A stretch of 64,000 nucleotides of DNA from Protopterus annectens (GCF_019279795.1 NC_056745.1:1487606851-1487670850), one strand, 5' to 3'. Counted from the stretch's first letter, positions 33,647 to 46,629 are shown. Translations and numbers: made by a program. The notes: generated by a model from the sequence alone, not told the origin.

Positions 33647-36078
33647 GATTTAATATACATAAGTGTACCACTTGCAAATGTCAGATTTGGCTGGACAAGA
33701 TTTTAGTATTGTGTAATTCTTCAGTAACTGTTAATTTTAGTTTACTTCATGAAAAAAACATAGCATTTCTGTTGCTTATTCTATCTGAATGACAAAGTAT
33801 CTAAACAAATAAAAAAAAAAAAACTCTCCAGATAAAATTGGCTTTTCAAAATGCTGATACTGCTGTCAACAGGGCAGCATGAAGATTTGCAATCATACAA
33901 TGTTTTATGTAGTTTTGCCACAGTTTAAACTTGTAGTATAAAGTATACCTAAGGTAAAAGCACAACATTAATTTAATTAATACTGAGAATAAAATACAGT
34001 TATGTTTAACTTTTAATCATGTTTGTGGAATTTGTAAGTTAACTTACCTGTAAATTAACATGAGCACCTTTTTCACTGAGGTAGTCATGTAACAGCTACA
34101 CCTCATGTGTACAAACAGGCAGCATACTTTTTAAGCTCATATACACAGGAAGAGATAACAGCCCCACATGAACATAACCTTTGTTGACCTCATGAATAAT
34201 GGTTACTTCAACCAGTATATGAGCTGTAGTCTTCTCACCGAAAGCATTGTGATATTCTTTTAACATCAGTCAGAGATGTAAACTCACTCTAGAACTAGAC
34301 AAATCTGCTGGAGAGCAACAGTCCATGTGAGAGTACAAATGCTCGTACAGAGGTGCATGCTGAGGATCTCAGGAACATATACTGAATTCCTCAGGAACAT
34401 ATACTGAGTTTCTCAGAACATATGCAGAGGTTCTCAGGCACATATGCTGAGGTTCTCAGGATCTTGTGAGTCAGCACTTCACTAAATTTATGCAACCCTC
34501 AGAAACATCAGCCACGTTACCATGCTGTGGCCATATAGTTGCAATATAACATACATTTACAGAGTCAAGAATATACCAAACATGGGGTGTTCTACTAAAC
34601 ATAGCCCAGTTTCAATTTCAGTTAAAGAGTCTCTTATCCATGCAACCCCCAGTAATAAAGTTATGACTGGTAGACCAGACATAACACTTGTCAGATGTCT
34701 GTAAGGACCAAGTGATTGTAACCTACTGACCAGAGAAAAAGATAGGATTATAGCAAGCAAAGTAGAATACAAGATAAATATGAAAAAAATTTCAGGAGGG
34801 GGTTAACAATTTTAGCAGGTCATCACTCATTTTCATGCATATGATATAGTGAGGACTAGATAATATTCTCATTGACAAAGAAAGATACGCTTTTAGTAAA
34901 ACTCTACCTTCCCCTTAAATGGCTCCTTATTTTTGATGTAAAATTCTGAATTTTATTTCAAAGCTAAAGTCTTCGTTCCATAATCATGGGATCCAGTGCT
35001 TTTTGGTTAGATATGAGATGGTACCTTTGACTAGCTTGCTTGCTATCCAGTAAATTAATTACACCGATCTCTTTCTGGAGTACAGGTACTGAATAGGTTT
35101 CCACTCATGCTGTGTATTTTTAAAGTTACTCAAATTATACTCAAAAATGTGACATAAAATTATCTAACAAAACAAGAGGCAGAGGTAGCCTTGCTGAATG
35201 CAAGAAGTTTAACCTGAAAAGTGGTAAATCTCACCATTTTTTGCACTGAGAATGTACTAGAAACAAGGACGGTTTAAAATTTCTTACACACCACTACATT
35301 TTCTATTTACATCCATACTGCTCAATCATGTCCCTGATTTCTGTCAGAAATCCCTTGACTTTACTTCATATTTGTGCACATCCTTCATAGTTGTTTTTCA
35401 TTTTATAGTAAATCTCTTGAGGATTACAGTCCATCAGTAATGGTAGATATTACAGATAAATATTTCTTATTATTCAGAAAACGTATGCCGGTGCATCATT
35501 TGTTCTTTTAGATCTTTAAGTGAATCAGAGTTGTATTTAAAAATGATTTCTTATTTTGTGTATTTGTCCCTCCATTATTTTAAGCAAGATCATCTCATTG
35601 CATTGTCGGTAAATGAAGACTGAAGGTCCAAAGACTACACAATGCATGTCATTAGCAGGGTGCCGGCTTCATTCTGTGCATTGAACCACCAGACTGGAGT
35701 TTGCAAAGTACTGGTGTCTGCAAACTCTAGTAACAGTGAAGATTAATACATTACTTGTCCAGCTGAAGTAATTAAATATTCTGGATATTTTTTAAATCCC
35801 AAGTTTTTTTTGCAGAGTACAGAAGCTTCTCAAGGCAAACAACACAAAAAAAGAGGAAATGGATGGAGCATTTATATTTCTCAGCTTTTGTAGATAAATG
35901 TAATGTTTCATTGCTGCATTGTCAAAAATCACTGATATGTGCAAGTCAGAAAATCATGATCAGAAGTTATATGATTGTAGAGAAAATAGGTTTGGTGTGG
36001 TCATAGTCTGATTTACTGAACTATTTTAACAAGTTCAAACTGACTGTTCAAATATCCAAAATACGTGTATTACTCTGA

Positions 36079-36086
<8 letters not shown>
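33647..36086. other. Unassigned AT-rich stretch
   Basis: No gene recognised. A loose repeat (CTCAGGAACATATACTGA) lies at about 34365-34460. An acceptor-like TTTTTTTGCAG at about 35815 is followed by about 25 open codons and a stop, too short to argue for an exon. Confidence 0.45.

Positions 36087-36161
<75 letters not shown>
36087..36161 (+). repeat. (AT)n microsatellite
   Basis: About 35 AT units with one GTGT interruption, preceded by an A-run. Confidence 0.95.
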
Positions 36162-36165
<4 letters not shown>

Positions 36166-37856
36166 CAAAATGCATGTCCTATTCTGAATTTCTTTAGTCT
36201 GAAGGACTAATTCATGTTATGAGTTTAGTGACATTATTGTTGTGTAGTCGGGTGGGCCCTGCATTTTCCATCAGTATGTTGGCTGTTGTCATTCTGACTG
36301 ATTGGTTTTGTGATTCATGAGTTTGGCTAACAGACTTTAGGTAAATAACACTACTTATCTTTTGTAAACAGAAAAAAGTACATTTCCAAAGTAAGGATAT
36401 AGTTTCGTTTTGTTAACTCAGTATAACTTTTTAAGTGAATGTTGACTGTTACCACTGAAATCTCCTATGTACAGTTAATGTATATCTTGTGGTTAGTGGA
36501 GAACTTTTCTTAACATTGCCTCACGAGATGAGATGTGTGAAGCATAACAAAGCACTTCAGATAAACAAGACTTTAGAGGAAACGGTTAGAACCTCAAGAA
36601 ATCAAAGGACCTTGTGTATAAAACGTGCTTTAAGTGTAACATGAGTTAAAATGAATGTTGAGAATACAGGAAGCCTGTATATACTGAAAAGGACTTTGCT
36701 AACCGAATTGCTAACCGTTAAAATTAACTGCTTGAGTGTGTCAGCCCTTTTAGAGGAAAATTGTATCATTTACAAATGACAATGTTCAGACTCGTTATGA
36801 AATAATCCAGTACAAGAGAAGATATGCACTTCTACAGTTGTGTCTCAGCAGTAAAAGAGTTAAAATGAGGTTTATTGTATGTGTGTATTTTAAATGTTCT
36901 TGCTTTTTTTTAGACCTTTTTATAACTTTATGCCGGTTACTGCTGTTTCTGATCTACTTGCTGCCTACAGACCCACTTTATCATTCCCTAGGATTCCTTA
37001 ACCCCTCAATTCCTTTTGTAATACTTCTTTATCAGAGAACTCGCATTGACATTTATTGGCTGTGTACATTATTACAGATTACAGTGAACCCAGATGTAAC
37101 TGCACACATGTAAGGCATGTTCATGTTTGAGCTTGTCTGCCTGAGTGAGTGGGTGTACCTTTTCTATACTCCTGTCTTGAAAAAGGTGGATTATTTACTA
37201 ACGCTTTTGATCCACATAACTGTAAGTAGCAGATGTTTTATGATAAAGAAGGTAATCGCCAATGCTGTGATAAAGCACTTTACATAACACTAGAGCCAAT
37301 TATACTGACTGTGAATGAGGCTGGCTTGTGTTTGCAAATGGGTTTACATGAAAAAATAGGAAGCTAAAAGTAGAGCATGCAATTGTGTAGAAATTTCCTG
37401 CTACAGCCTGTCTGAAAGCTGGTTGCATGAATTACATTCCAGTAATAAATTAAATCAATTAAAGGAGAGCTTTTTCGTAATGGGGCCAAATCAATGATTA
37501 TACTGGGAGAAAAAATCCATGTAAGGCAGAACAGACTTTTTTAGGATGGTCACTTGTATAAAGCATTGTGCATACAAATTGTTTACTGGGAACATTGTAG
37601 AAACTTATTTTTGACAAACAGAGATTGTTGTATGAAAAACAATATGTATGGTAAAAGAATGCAGAGTGACTTTTTACCCAGACAAGAAATTTGGCCTAAG
37701 GATGATTTGTGTACTGTCAGTATAGCTGTTTTGCACGATGAGGAAGCTAATCACTAGTCCTCTGATAAAGTAGTTTATACAGTGAGATTTGAGCAAATTG
37801 TAAAAGTAGTTAGTGGATGCAATGCAAGTACTTGAACAAGGATACGCCGTCTCTGC
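36162..37856. other. Unassigned stretch
   Basis: No repeat family or gene recognised. A 91-codon open frame at 36838-37113 is hydrophobic and leucine-rich but has no motif or family resemblance I can name, and its base use matches the AT-rich background. Confidence 0.4.
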
Positions 37857-38690
37857 TTGCATGTCCTGCTCTCTGCCTATCTATACTTTCCTCCATTTGA
37901 AACAGTTTATAAAAGTGGTAATGCACCTGATACCACTGAAGAGAAATCCTGTTCCCTCTCAGAACCTGAACTATGTTTTGGAAAAACTTTGACTAACAGT
38001 TTTGGAGCCAGCTATGCCTGCTCCTTTAAAGATGCTCACATGGAAGACCATACTGCTGATAGCAATCACCTCAGCCAGGTGATTCTCAGAACTTCAAACC
38101 CTGATGTGCACAAGCACCCTTCACTGTATCCCACAGGGATAAAGTTACCCTGAGAACTAACACTCGTTTCATGCCCAGTGCAGTGCCAGAGCTTTCTTTA
38201 AACCAAGTTATTACCTATTGGTCTTCTGTCTTTATCCACAAAAATAAAGCTGAACAAATCCTGCATTCTCTGGATGTGCACAAACTAATCTGCTACTACC
38301 TTAAGAGGACACAATCTCCAAACAGAGCAGAACAACTTTAGTGGCCTTTGCAGAAGGAAAAGAAGGCAGGCCTGTCTCCAAACAGACCATTTCAGAATGG
38401 ATAGTTAATTACCTTCTGCTAGTCTTGTAATGAAAAGCAACTACCAGAATCTGGCAGATCACACTCTGTAAGACACACGGCAGTCAGTAATGCATTCCTA
38501 AAATGTTTCTCTACTCAGGCAGTCTTGGAAGCTGCAACCTGGTCTTCTGTCCAAACCTTTACCAAATATTACCATTTAGGTGCTGCATCCAGGGTTAGGG
38601 TAGGTTTTGCTACTGCTGTTCTACAAAACCTTCTGTCCCATTCTCCTCAGACAGCCACCTTCCCAACCTGTAGCTTTGTGACTCCTCCCA
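37857..38690 (+). mobile_element. DIRS-like retroelement relic (tyrosine recombinase domain)
   Basis: Plus strand, in two or three frames. The sequence reads KVTLRTNTRFMPSAVPELSL near 38140, LHSLDVHKLICYYLKRTQS near 38255 and LVAFAEGKEGRPVSKQTISE near 38340. It then reads GRSHSVRHTAVSNAFLKCF near 38455-38515 and LEAATWSSVQTFTKYYHLGA near 38525-38585. This is the order of a DIRS/Ngaro-type tyrosine recombinase: the KGRPVSKQ block, the HxxR catalytic pair (HSVR), the WSS box and the nucleophilic Tyr in KYYHL. DIRS elements integrate by site-specific recombination rather than with an endonuclease. At least one frameshift (about 38140) and stops around 38340 and 38400 disable it. No reverse transcriptase or RNase H part is seen upstream. 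The region 37857-38130 may be an element-derived leader but shows no motif. Confidence 0.72.
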
Positions 38691-38740
38691 AGAATCAGAA
38701 CGGCAACAGTGACCGTGACGAACATAGTACAGTTGTGTTG

Positions 38741-39093
38741 CACTTACCGTAATCATTGACACTTACCGTAATCATTGACACTTACCGTAATCATTGACAC
38801 TTACCATAATCGTTGACATTTACCGTAATTGTTGACACTTACCATAATCATTGACACTTACCGTAATCATTGACACTTACCGTAACTGTAATCATTGACA
38901 CTTACCGTAATCATTGACACTTACCGTAATCGTTGACACTTACCATAATCATTGACACTTACTGTAATCATTGACACTTACCGTAATCATTGACACTTAC
39001 CATAATCGTTGACATTTACCGTAATTGTTGACACTTACCATAATCATTGACACTTACCGTAATCATTGACACTTACCGTAATCGTTGACATTT
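38741..39093 (+). repeat. 19-bp minisatellite, about 18 copies
   Basis: The unit is CACTTACCGTAATCATTGA. Variants ACCATAAT, ATTTACCGTAATTGTTG and AATCGTTG recur in the same order at about 38806-38885 and 38998-39075, so a block of about five units was duplicated. The array starts about 50 bp after the DIRS-like recombinase relic. Confidence 0.96.
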
Positions 39094-39642
39094 GATTACA
39101 TCAGTGTTGAAGTACCAACTCCCACCCTCCTTCTCTTCTATCTGTTTGATCTTCCATAGCTGAGGGGGTTGAGGTGGGTACCATAATCCTGTTATCACCT
39201 TCCCCACAAGTAAATCCCTTCTTCTTCTTCTAGTCCACTGTCTGTCTGTCTCATAATGGGAACAGCTGAGAGTTTTGTGCTGTCTCTGGGTATTAAACTG
39301 ATTTTTGCAATCTATAAACACCTCAAGATGGTGCCATTGAATGCCTGTTTTATACCCTAATGTCTGCACATCAGTCCTCAGATATCTTTTGGCTGAAAAT
39401 GATACAAAGACTCTGGGAATCAGGCTAGTTGCAGGCTTCTAATTCTTGGGGTCTTCCTAGCATGCAATACTGCAATACTGATCAACTCGAACATCTACAC
39501 TTACAGAAAGTGTAATACAACTGTTCTGTTTTATTTCTGTCAGATAATAGCTGCAAACAACTGAATTCAAGGACTGTATAAAGCCAATGCTTGATCTTTT
39601 GTACCATTTTTTCCTGAAGTGGCAGATTGTGTCTACAAAAAT
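39094..39642. other. Unassigned stretch, possibly the far end of the DIRS-like element
   Basis: No coding signal. A pyrimidine-rich segment at 39110-39235 (CTCCTTCTCTTCTATCTG, CTTCTTCTTCTTCTAG) follows the array. Whether it belongs to the same retroelement cannot be decided from one copy. Confidence 0.35.
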
Positions 39643-39882
39643 GTGGTCATTCATTGTGTATTAGTTTAGGGAACGCTTAGGTTACAGGAATGTAAGTCAT
39701 TCATCATGCATTAGTTTAGGGAATGCTTAGGTAACAGGAATGTGATCACTCATAGTGTATACGTTTCGGGAATGCTTAGGATACAGATATGTGGTCATTC
39801 ATCGTGTATTAGTTTAGGTAATGCTTAGGATGTAGGAATGTAGTCATTCATCGTGCATTGGTTTAGGGAATGCTTAGGATCA
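39643..39882 (+). repeat. 49-bp minisatellite, about 5 copies
   Basis: Units contain GTCATTCATCGTGTATTAG and GTTTAGGGAATGCTTAGG and end with CAGGAAT or a variant. They are diverged by several substitutions each. Confidence 0.92.
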
Positions 39883-40499
39883 ACGTGAGTTACCAGTTGC
39901 TCTGAAATGATTCGTGCTTTGTTTCTTTAAAAACTAAGTGCAAACTGTTAAGTTTACAACTAATTTAATTTGAATTTTATTTAACTGGATAAGTGAAATG
40001 GTCTTTCAAGCAAGACCCTCAAAAGCAAGGACAATTGCAATGTATATAGACAATTTACTGTAATCAGTCAATCAACGTGTTTTTGGGAGGAATCATAGAA
40101 ACCCCTCATAATTATGGGAGAAGATAATAGCATTGTTTTAATGTATATTTTCTGAAGGATATGAAGTCTGAAACTCAAATGTATGTCATTATTTAGTGAC
40201 TTCAGTGTTCAAGTGATCCCAGTGATTTGCCAGAAAACCATAAATTTTATGAGGAACATTCTAAAAATATAAGCCAAAAATCTGGACATTCTGTGAAAAA
40301 CTGTACAGTTGAGAGGTATGATTCCTGAAACCTACTTTTTTTTCTTATTTATACCTGGCCATACTTGTCCTTTTTATAGCCAAACAAGTCAAATCTTTAA
40401 AATTTAAAAGTTATATTGCTTTAGATTTACTTTGTGTTACATTAGCCCATAGTAATACATTGTATTATTATTGCTATATTTGTCCATGACCTTAGGCTG
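39883..40499. other. Unassigned stretch with an old repeat fragment
   Basis: 39960-40150 resembles the tail of the old SINE-like repeat at 26165-26450 (TTTAACTGGATAAGTGAA, CTTTCAAGCAAGACC). The rest is featureless. Confidence 0.4.
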
Positions 40500-40697
40500 A
40501 CCTCTGAAGTCAAACATAATTGTAAATCCTTCTTTACCTATGTTAGAAAACTAAGAGACAATACCTTAAATTGCTCTGAACTTATTCATAATGATTCTTC
40601 CTATTCTGACCCAGTAGACATTGCTAATATCCTTGCAAACAAACTTACTGCCAACTTCGCTACTGAAGACTTCTATCCAAAGCCACAACACATCAGA

Positions 40698-42851
40698 TCA
40701 GAAGTGACAAACTTCATGACACCCATGCAGACGGGAACTGAAAGTTTGACTGCTGAATCCTACACTAAGGCACTGTACGAGCATATCCACTCGTGCAATT
40801 GTGCCATCCCCAATAGAACCAAAACATCTTCCTCCAAAAAAGGGAAGCCAATCTGGTGGTCCCCTGCTATAAACAAACTGTACAACAAAAGGAAGAAACT
40901 GTTGCAGAAAAGAGGAATATCCCATGATGCAAAAAACTCCCTTACCAGCCTCAGTAAGAAGCTGAGATCCCTCATAAAATCCTCCAAACCTAGTTACGAA
41001 AATAAAATTGCCAAAGATTCCAAAGACAACAATAAGGCATTCTATTGCTATGTCAAGAATCTAAATCGCAATGTTCAGATCTGCTCTGAGCTATAACAGA
41101 ATGCCATTAAATATACTGATCCCAAGGATATTGCTAATAACCTGGCAGATCGATTTAGTGCAAACTTCACCCCCCTCTAACCCTCTAAAGGGCCCATCTC
41201 AATACCAAAAGATTGCCAAATTCCAGTAATAATGGCCACACAGGTAAAAAACACACTCTCCAAAGATAAGAATAAAGCATCCATGGGACCAGTCGACATC
41301 CCAGGCTGTGTATTACATAAACTACAAAATGAACTGGCACCTCACCTAAGAGTCATGTTTAATCATAGCCTCACCTCAGGCTTCGTGCCCACTGAGTGGC
41401 GCACAGCTACAGTTATCCCACTCCACAAGGGGGGATTCACCTTGGATCCCAGGAATTACCACCCCATCATTCTGATGAGCCTGATCTGCAAGGACATGGA
41501 ATGTATTATCATGGAACTTATAAATAAAGACATCGGCAACCTTCAAACCCTGGACCCCATGCAGTTTGGGTTTGTGAAGGGCCGATCTTGTCTTCTGAAC
41601 CTGAATCAGTCTCCAGAGTCATGGACAAGGGTAAGGTGGTCCACACAGCCTATCTGGACCTTGCCAAGGCCCTCGACACCATCCCCCACTCTGGAATCAT
41701 AGATAGACTTAATAAGCTGGGCATTAATCCCTACATAACTCGATGGGTTGCCAACTGGCTTACTGACAGAACCCACAGTGTAAAAGTAGTCGACTACAAA
41801 TCCAGCTCCAAACAAGTGACAAGTGGAGTACCTCAGGTTTCAGTCCTGAGACTGCTCTTGTTTGGCATCTACTTCTCTGAAGTACAGGCCAACACTAAAG
41901 GACTCTGGCTAACAAAGTTTGCAGATGACTGCAAACTGGGAGCCATTATTGAATCCTCAAATGATGTGGACATTCTGCAAAAGGGCCTTACAGAAACAGA
42001 TGCTTGGTGCCAGAGCCATGGGCTCAAGCTCAATGCCAAGAAATGTATAGTTATCCCCTTTGGGAAAAAACAAGTACCCATGAATTACCCCATAAGTGGC
42101 AGTACACTAAACACCGAAAGTGTGATAAGAGACTTAGGGACACAGGTGGACAGTGGTCTCACCTTCGATAACCACATCGCCACAACAGTCAGGAAATCCT
42201 TCTATGTGGCACACCTCATCACTAAGGGCTTTTCATCCAGAAAAAAGGAGGTCATTGTCCCACTGTACTCATCCCTCATTAGACCCATTATAGAATACAA
42301 TGCCACATTTGGTATGTACTTCTCAAGACATCTGCAACAAGTGGAAAGGCCACAGAAATACCTCACTAAAAGAATCACAGGCCTAAAGCAGATGCCCTAT
42401 GCTGACCATCTAAAAAAACTCCAGCTATACTCTGTCACATATCTTCTACTCAGAGGCGATCTCTGCTTAACATACAAGGCCATGTCAAACCCAAAGCTGT
42501 TGGACATGCTACACTTAAAGAAATCCCAATCCCTCAGAGAGACACACTCCAGGGATCTAAACCTTGTCATCACAATGAACAAAACATGCTGGAGGGATAG
42601 GTTCTTGACCCAGAGACCCCCCAGACTCTGGAATAGACTGCCTATATATGTCATGCAGAGTACCTCTTTGGCCCTCTTCAAAAGGAACCTTGATAATTGG
42701 ATGGGAGATAGGAAATTCACCCCGGGGATCACGTCAGTCGCCTGCTAGACAGGGGTCCAGGGAAGTAAATACTGTGGGAAGAAATAGCCAGGGAATTGTT
42801 ATGGCTAGGCTTATATAGGCCCTAGGGCTGATAGCCTAGTACCAACCTATG
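40698..42851 (+). mobile_element. Young CR1 copy E, 5' truncated, nested in CR1 copy L
   Basis: It begins in the linker between endonuclease and RT at TCAGAAGTGACAAAC, matching copy B, and ends with GGGAATTGTTATGGCTAGG, the hairpin core GGCCCTAGGGCT, TAGCCTAGTACC and ACCTATGA. Flanks AACACATCAGA (40687-40697) and AACATATCTGA (42852-42862) may be an 11-bp target duplication with two differences. Both flanks belong to one older CR1. Confidence 0.9.
40704..42748 (+). pseudogene. CR1 ORF2 pseudogene, copy E (linker, RT, C-terminal domain)
   Basis: Linker KPIWWSPAINKLYNKRKKLL. RT blocks: GPVDIPGCVLHKL, WRTATVIPLHKGG, MQFGFVKGRSCLLNL, AYLDLAKALDTIPHSG (the usual AFD is ALD), SGVPQVSVLRLLLFG (two substitutions in the conserved PQGSVLG) and FADDCKLG (41918-41929). 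The C-terminal domain runs through TCWRDRFLTQRPP and FKRNLDNWMGD to 42748. Lesions: TAA at 41094-41096, TAA near 41178, and a small deletion with frameshift at about 41600 that removes the DFF segment. From 41588 to 42748 one frame stays open for 386 codons, so decay is recent. Confidence 0.9.
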
Positions 42852-44010
42852 AACATATCTGAATCCCTTACTCCCCCAAACATCTCAAAAGATCATTTAA
42901 TGTAGGTACTAACCAAAATGAAAAATACTTCCTCCATTGAAAGTTGTTTAGCTGATAATGTTAAATATGCATTTGCCAACCTACTCCTTAAACTATTAAA
43001 CCTAGCGTTATCTACTAATTAAATCTATGATGAGGGGCACTGCTGTGGTGTTGTCCCTCTATAAGGGTGGTCTTACACTGACGCAGATAATTGCAGACCT
43101 ATCATTCTTACAAACCTCATCTGCAAAGGCATTAAACGTGTTATAACTGACCTTATAAAAGACAGTGTTAAGAATCTTCTTAAACTTATCCACAACAGAT
43201 TAACTTTGTGAAGGGCAGATCCTGTCTACTGAATATGGTAAAATTCTTTGAAATGTTTAGATGGTGCTCATGCAAGACACATGGTATACCTTGACCTTGG
43301 CCTTCAATACCATTCCCTATACTAGCATCATATAGACGTTAAATGCTTTAAACAGCGACCTGTATATGTTAAGATACATAGTAAACTCTTTATATTTTAA
43401 GTTGCTAGTGCTTCATCAGAAAGCATAAAGGTAACCAGCAGTGTCCCTCAGAGCTCGGTGCTTGCATCTCAACTTTTCTGCCTTTACTTCTCAGATCTCC
43501 AAGCAGACAACTAAGACCACTGGCTAACACATTTTGTAGATTATTCAAACTAGCAGTTGCTATGAAATGTCTCCTTCTGACATTCAAATCCTCTAGACTT
43601 AACTCTCCCAGTTGAATTCTTGTAGTAAAAAATGGGCTCAAGCCAAATGCTGAAAAGTCTAGTATCATCACTTATGGCAGACAACCTCTCCCCTTTGTCA
43701 GACTGCATAGACAACATACCTCTAGAAGACCAAAATGTAGTCAGGGACCCAAGAACATGGGCTGATAACCATTGTCATGTGATTGTCCAGAAAGGAGTTA
43801 TCAGGAAATCCTTTAATTTAACATAGCTAATTGCCAAAGCCTAAATAGGTAATCAGTCCCTCGTAATCAATGTTGATTAGGCCACTTAAGTACAATGCCT
43901 CCCTTGGGCTGTATATCATTATCCATATTAAACAATTAGAGTGACTTAAAACATTCCTTACCAAAAAGATTTGTGGGTTACATCACTGTGCGGATATCCA
44001 CAGTTCTACT

Positions 44011-45482
44011 CTGGGATTGACTGGTATGGACTTCCTGTCATAAAGAGGTGAGTCATGACCCCACTTAACCCAAGGCAGTAACTAAGGAGCCTCAATCCTC
44101 ATCACTGTCTCCAGTAAGGGAATGATACTGAAAGCAGGGAAAGAACACACAATTCCCCTAAGAGTACACTGGGGAAAGAACACACAATTCCCCTAAGAGT
44201 ACACTGGGAACAGGCTCCAAACATGGGACTGGACTTAATGCTTCACTCCAGGTCCCCAAATGAGTCTTCACATTAACCACTGCAGAGCACTGTGTCCAAG
44301 TTCTAGGTATTTGACACACTCACTCTTAAGTATTTGATAGTCACTCATACAAACACTCTTGGGAAAGACTAGCACAGATTTACTTGCTATGTCCTCTTTC
44401 TCAAATTACAAGGTAACTGCTGCCACCAGTCAATATACTGCAGTACCCTTCAAAAATGGTGTTCAATTATACTGAGTAAAATAAATATTAATAGAAAAGG
44501 TAGCATGCAATCCAAGCAGGTAGGCTTTTCAGAGTGGCCCTGGTGTTATCACAATATGCATAAACACTCTCGGGTTACTAAAAGTACTTTCTAAATAACC
44601 AACCACAGTAGAAGGTAGTAAAATATTTAATAAACAAAATGATTTAGACATATTTACACTGAATAATGGATTCAAATAAACCACAGAGTTTCCCACACAG
44701 GAATTCTGAGAATAATACTGTAGGATAGGTTTCACATTGATTGAAGAAAAAACTCTTAATTATCTAACTGTAGATCCCTAACTGCATAAAAATTAACTGT
44801 CCCTGTCTAATCTAATTAACTTAGCAAGGTAAGATGATACTCTTACTTCTGCAAGGCAAAATAAGGATACATGTCCTCTCTTCAGGCTGTTGTCTGGTCC
44901 TCAGTGACTGGAATAGCAAATCCTACTATTTCTGCTGAACAGCTCTGGAAAACACTGAGTGATAAGTACTGGTCTGGAAAACAGCAACTGACAACTACAA
45001 CTACTGAATACTACTGAACAACTCCAATAACTGTTACTGTAACTGACTCAGGACCTGCTTTTATAGCAGAATTTTTTCAGTCACAGAAAGCTGTTAGGAA
45101 AATTCTACTCTTTCATATCAGACTTTAAAAAGAAAACAAAAGCAGCTGCTGTGGAGATTCTATTCCTTTCAGCTCTGGCACATGATGACATCACCTAGGT
45201 CAGCTGATTGGCATAAACTACATTCGGAACTCTTTTAAAAACATGTACATTTGGTCAGCCAGAAGAACACTGCTTGATTCAAACACCCCACACAAACCAA
45301 AGCAACAATAAAAAAAAAAAAAAACTTATTTACAAAATTATACCTAGTCATACGGGCATATGTATAACACAAGGTAATTTACAATTATTTACAAGTATTT
45401 GCAAAACTGCAGCCACTCATGCTAGCACAGAGAACATTATCTGATATCTTCACAGAGAGTACCAGCAAGGTGTGAGTGGTTC
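44011..45482. other. Unassigned stretch with a small tandem duplication
   Basis: A 41-bp unit containing GGGAAAGAACACACAATTCC is duplicated at about 44129-44212. Near 45050-45070 there is ACCTGCTTTTATAGCAGAA, a short inverted repeat with a TATA-like core, which would fit a long terminal repeat promoter, but I cannot define both ends. A poly-A run lies at about 45309-45324. Confidence 0.4.
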
Positions 45483-46629
45483 ATAGGTAGGTACTAGGCT
45501 ATCGGCCCAAGGGCCTATGCAAGCCTAGCCAACAAGGTTCCCTGGCTTACGCCACCCAAGAAAGTTATTTTCCTGTGCCACTGATGAGCAGAGACACAGA
45601 AGTGATCCCCGGGGTGTATTTCCTATTTCCCATCCACTCATCAAGATTTTTCTTGAAGAGTGCTAATGAAGAACTTTGCTTGACATAGATGGGTAGCCTG
45701 TTCCAGAGTATGAAAAGTCTCTGGGATAGGAATCTATCCCTCCAGCATGTCCTGTTTATTGTGGTGACAAGGTTTAGGTCCCTAGAGCATGTAGCTTGGA
45801 GGGATTAGGATTTCTTTAGGTGTATGCTACAGCTCTGGGTTTGACATAGCTTTATATGTTAGGCACAGATTACCTCTGAGTAGGTGATATGCTACGGAGT
45901 AAAGCTGGAGTTTTTTGAGGCTGTCAGTGTAGGGCATTTGTTTGAGTCCAGTAATCCTCTTTGTGAGGTACTTCTGTGGCCTTTCCAGCTGCTGCAGATG
46001 TCTTGTGAGGTACATTCCAAAAGGGGCGTTGTACCCTATAATGGGTCTAATGAGTGATGAGTAGAGGGTAACAATGACCTCTTTTTTCCTGGACGAGAAC
46101 CCTTTTATGATGAGGTGTGCCACATAGAAGGACTTCCTGACTACTGTGGTGATGTGACTATCAAAGGAGAGACTACTGTCCACCTGGGTCCCAAGGTATC
46201 TTATCACACATTCGATGTTAAGTAGATTGCTGCCTATGTGGTAGTTCATGGGTACAGAGTTTTTACCAAAGGGGATGACACTGCACTTTTTGGCATTGAG
46301 CTTGAGGACATGGCTCTGACACCAGGCATCTGTCTCAGAGAGGCCCTTCTGTAGGACGTTCACATCATTTGGGGACTTGACTATGGCTCCTAGTTTGCAG
46401 TCATCTGCGAACTTCGTTAGCCAGAGGCCTTCTGTGTTAGCCTGTACTTCAGAGAAGTAGATACCAAACAGGAGCGGTCCCAGGACGGAACCCTGTGGTA
46501 ATCCACTTGTCAGTGGTTTGAGGTCAGATTTGGAGTCTGCAACTTTTACAGTCTGGGTTCTGTCAGTGAGCCAGTTGGCAACCCATCTTGTGACGTAGGG
46601 ATTTATGCCTAGTTTATTGAGTCTGGTCA
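45483..46629 (-). mobile_element. CR1 copy F, 5' truncated
   Basis: The minus-strand copy starts (3' end) with the tail ACCTATGAACC, TAGCCTAGTACC and the hairpin core GGCCCTTGGGCC. It runs up to MTRLNKLGINPYVTRWVANW, where it is truncated inside the RT between blocks A and B. One frame stays open from 46630 to 45827 and includes SGLPQGSVLGPLLFG and FADDCKLG (46400-46411). The last part of the C-terminal domain (45827-45550, SLALFKKNLDEWMG-like) is frameshifted. Its truncated end abuts the 3' end of copy G with no gap. Confidence 0.88.

Larger units (their letters stand above)
40500..44010 (+). mobile_element. Old CR1 copy L, split by young CR1 copy E
   Basis: The left part (40500-40697) reads FFTYVRKLRDNTLNCSELI and DPVDIANILANKLTANF. 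The right part (from 42852) resumes with SLTPPNISKDHL, a damaged HKGG block near 43060, RPIILTNLICKGIKRVITDL, then remnants of VKGRSC, MVYLDL and, near 43895-44000, YNASLGLYI and FLTKKICGLH. Stops are frequent and block C is not preserved in frame. The two parts are consecutive segments of ORF2, so this element predates copy E. Confidence 0.85.

Noticed and set aside
35815..35900. Terminal exon after an acceptor-like TTTTTTTGCAG
   Set aside because: Only about 25 codons before a stop, no upstream partner, and T-runs before AG are common in AT-rich DNA.
36838..37113. Hydrophobic 91-codon open frame that could be a membrane protein
   Set aside because: AT-rich DNA yields Leu/Phe/Ile-rich frames by chance; no start context, motif or neighbour supports it.
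44011..45482. Complete long terminal repeat retrotransposon
   Set aside because: A TATA-like inverted repeat at about 45060 is suggestive, but no pair of terminal repeats, primer-binding site or coding domain was found.
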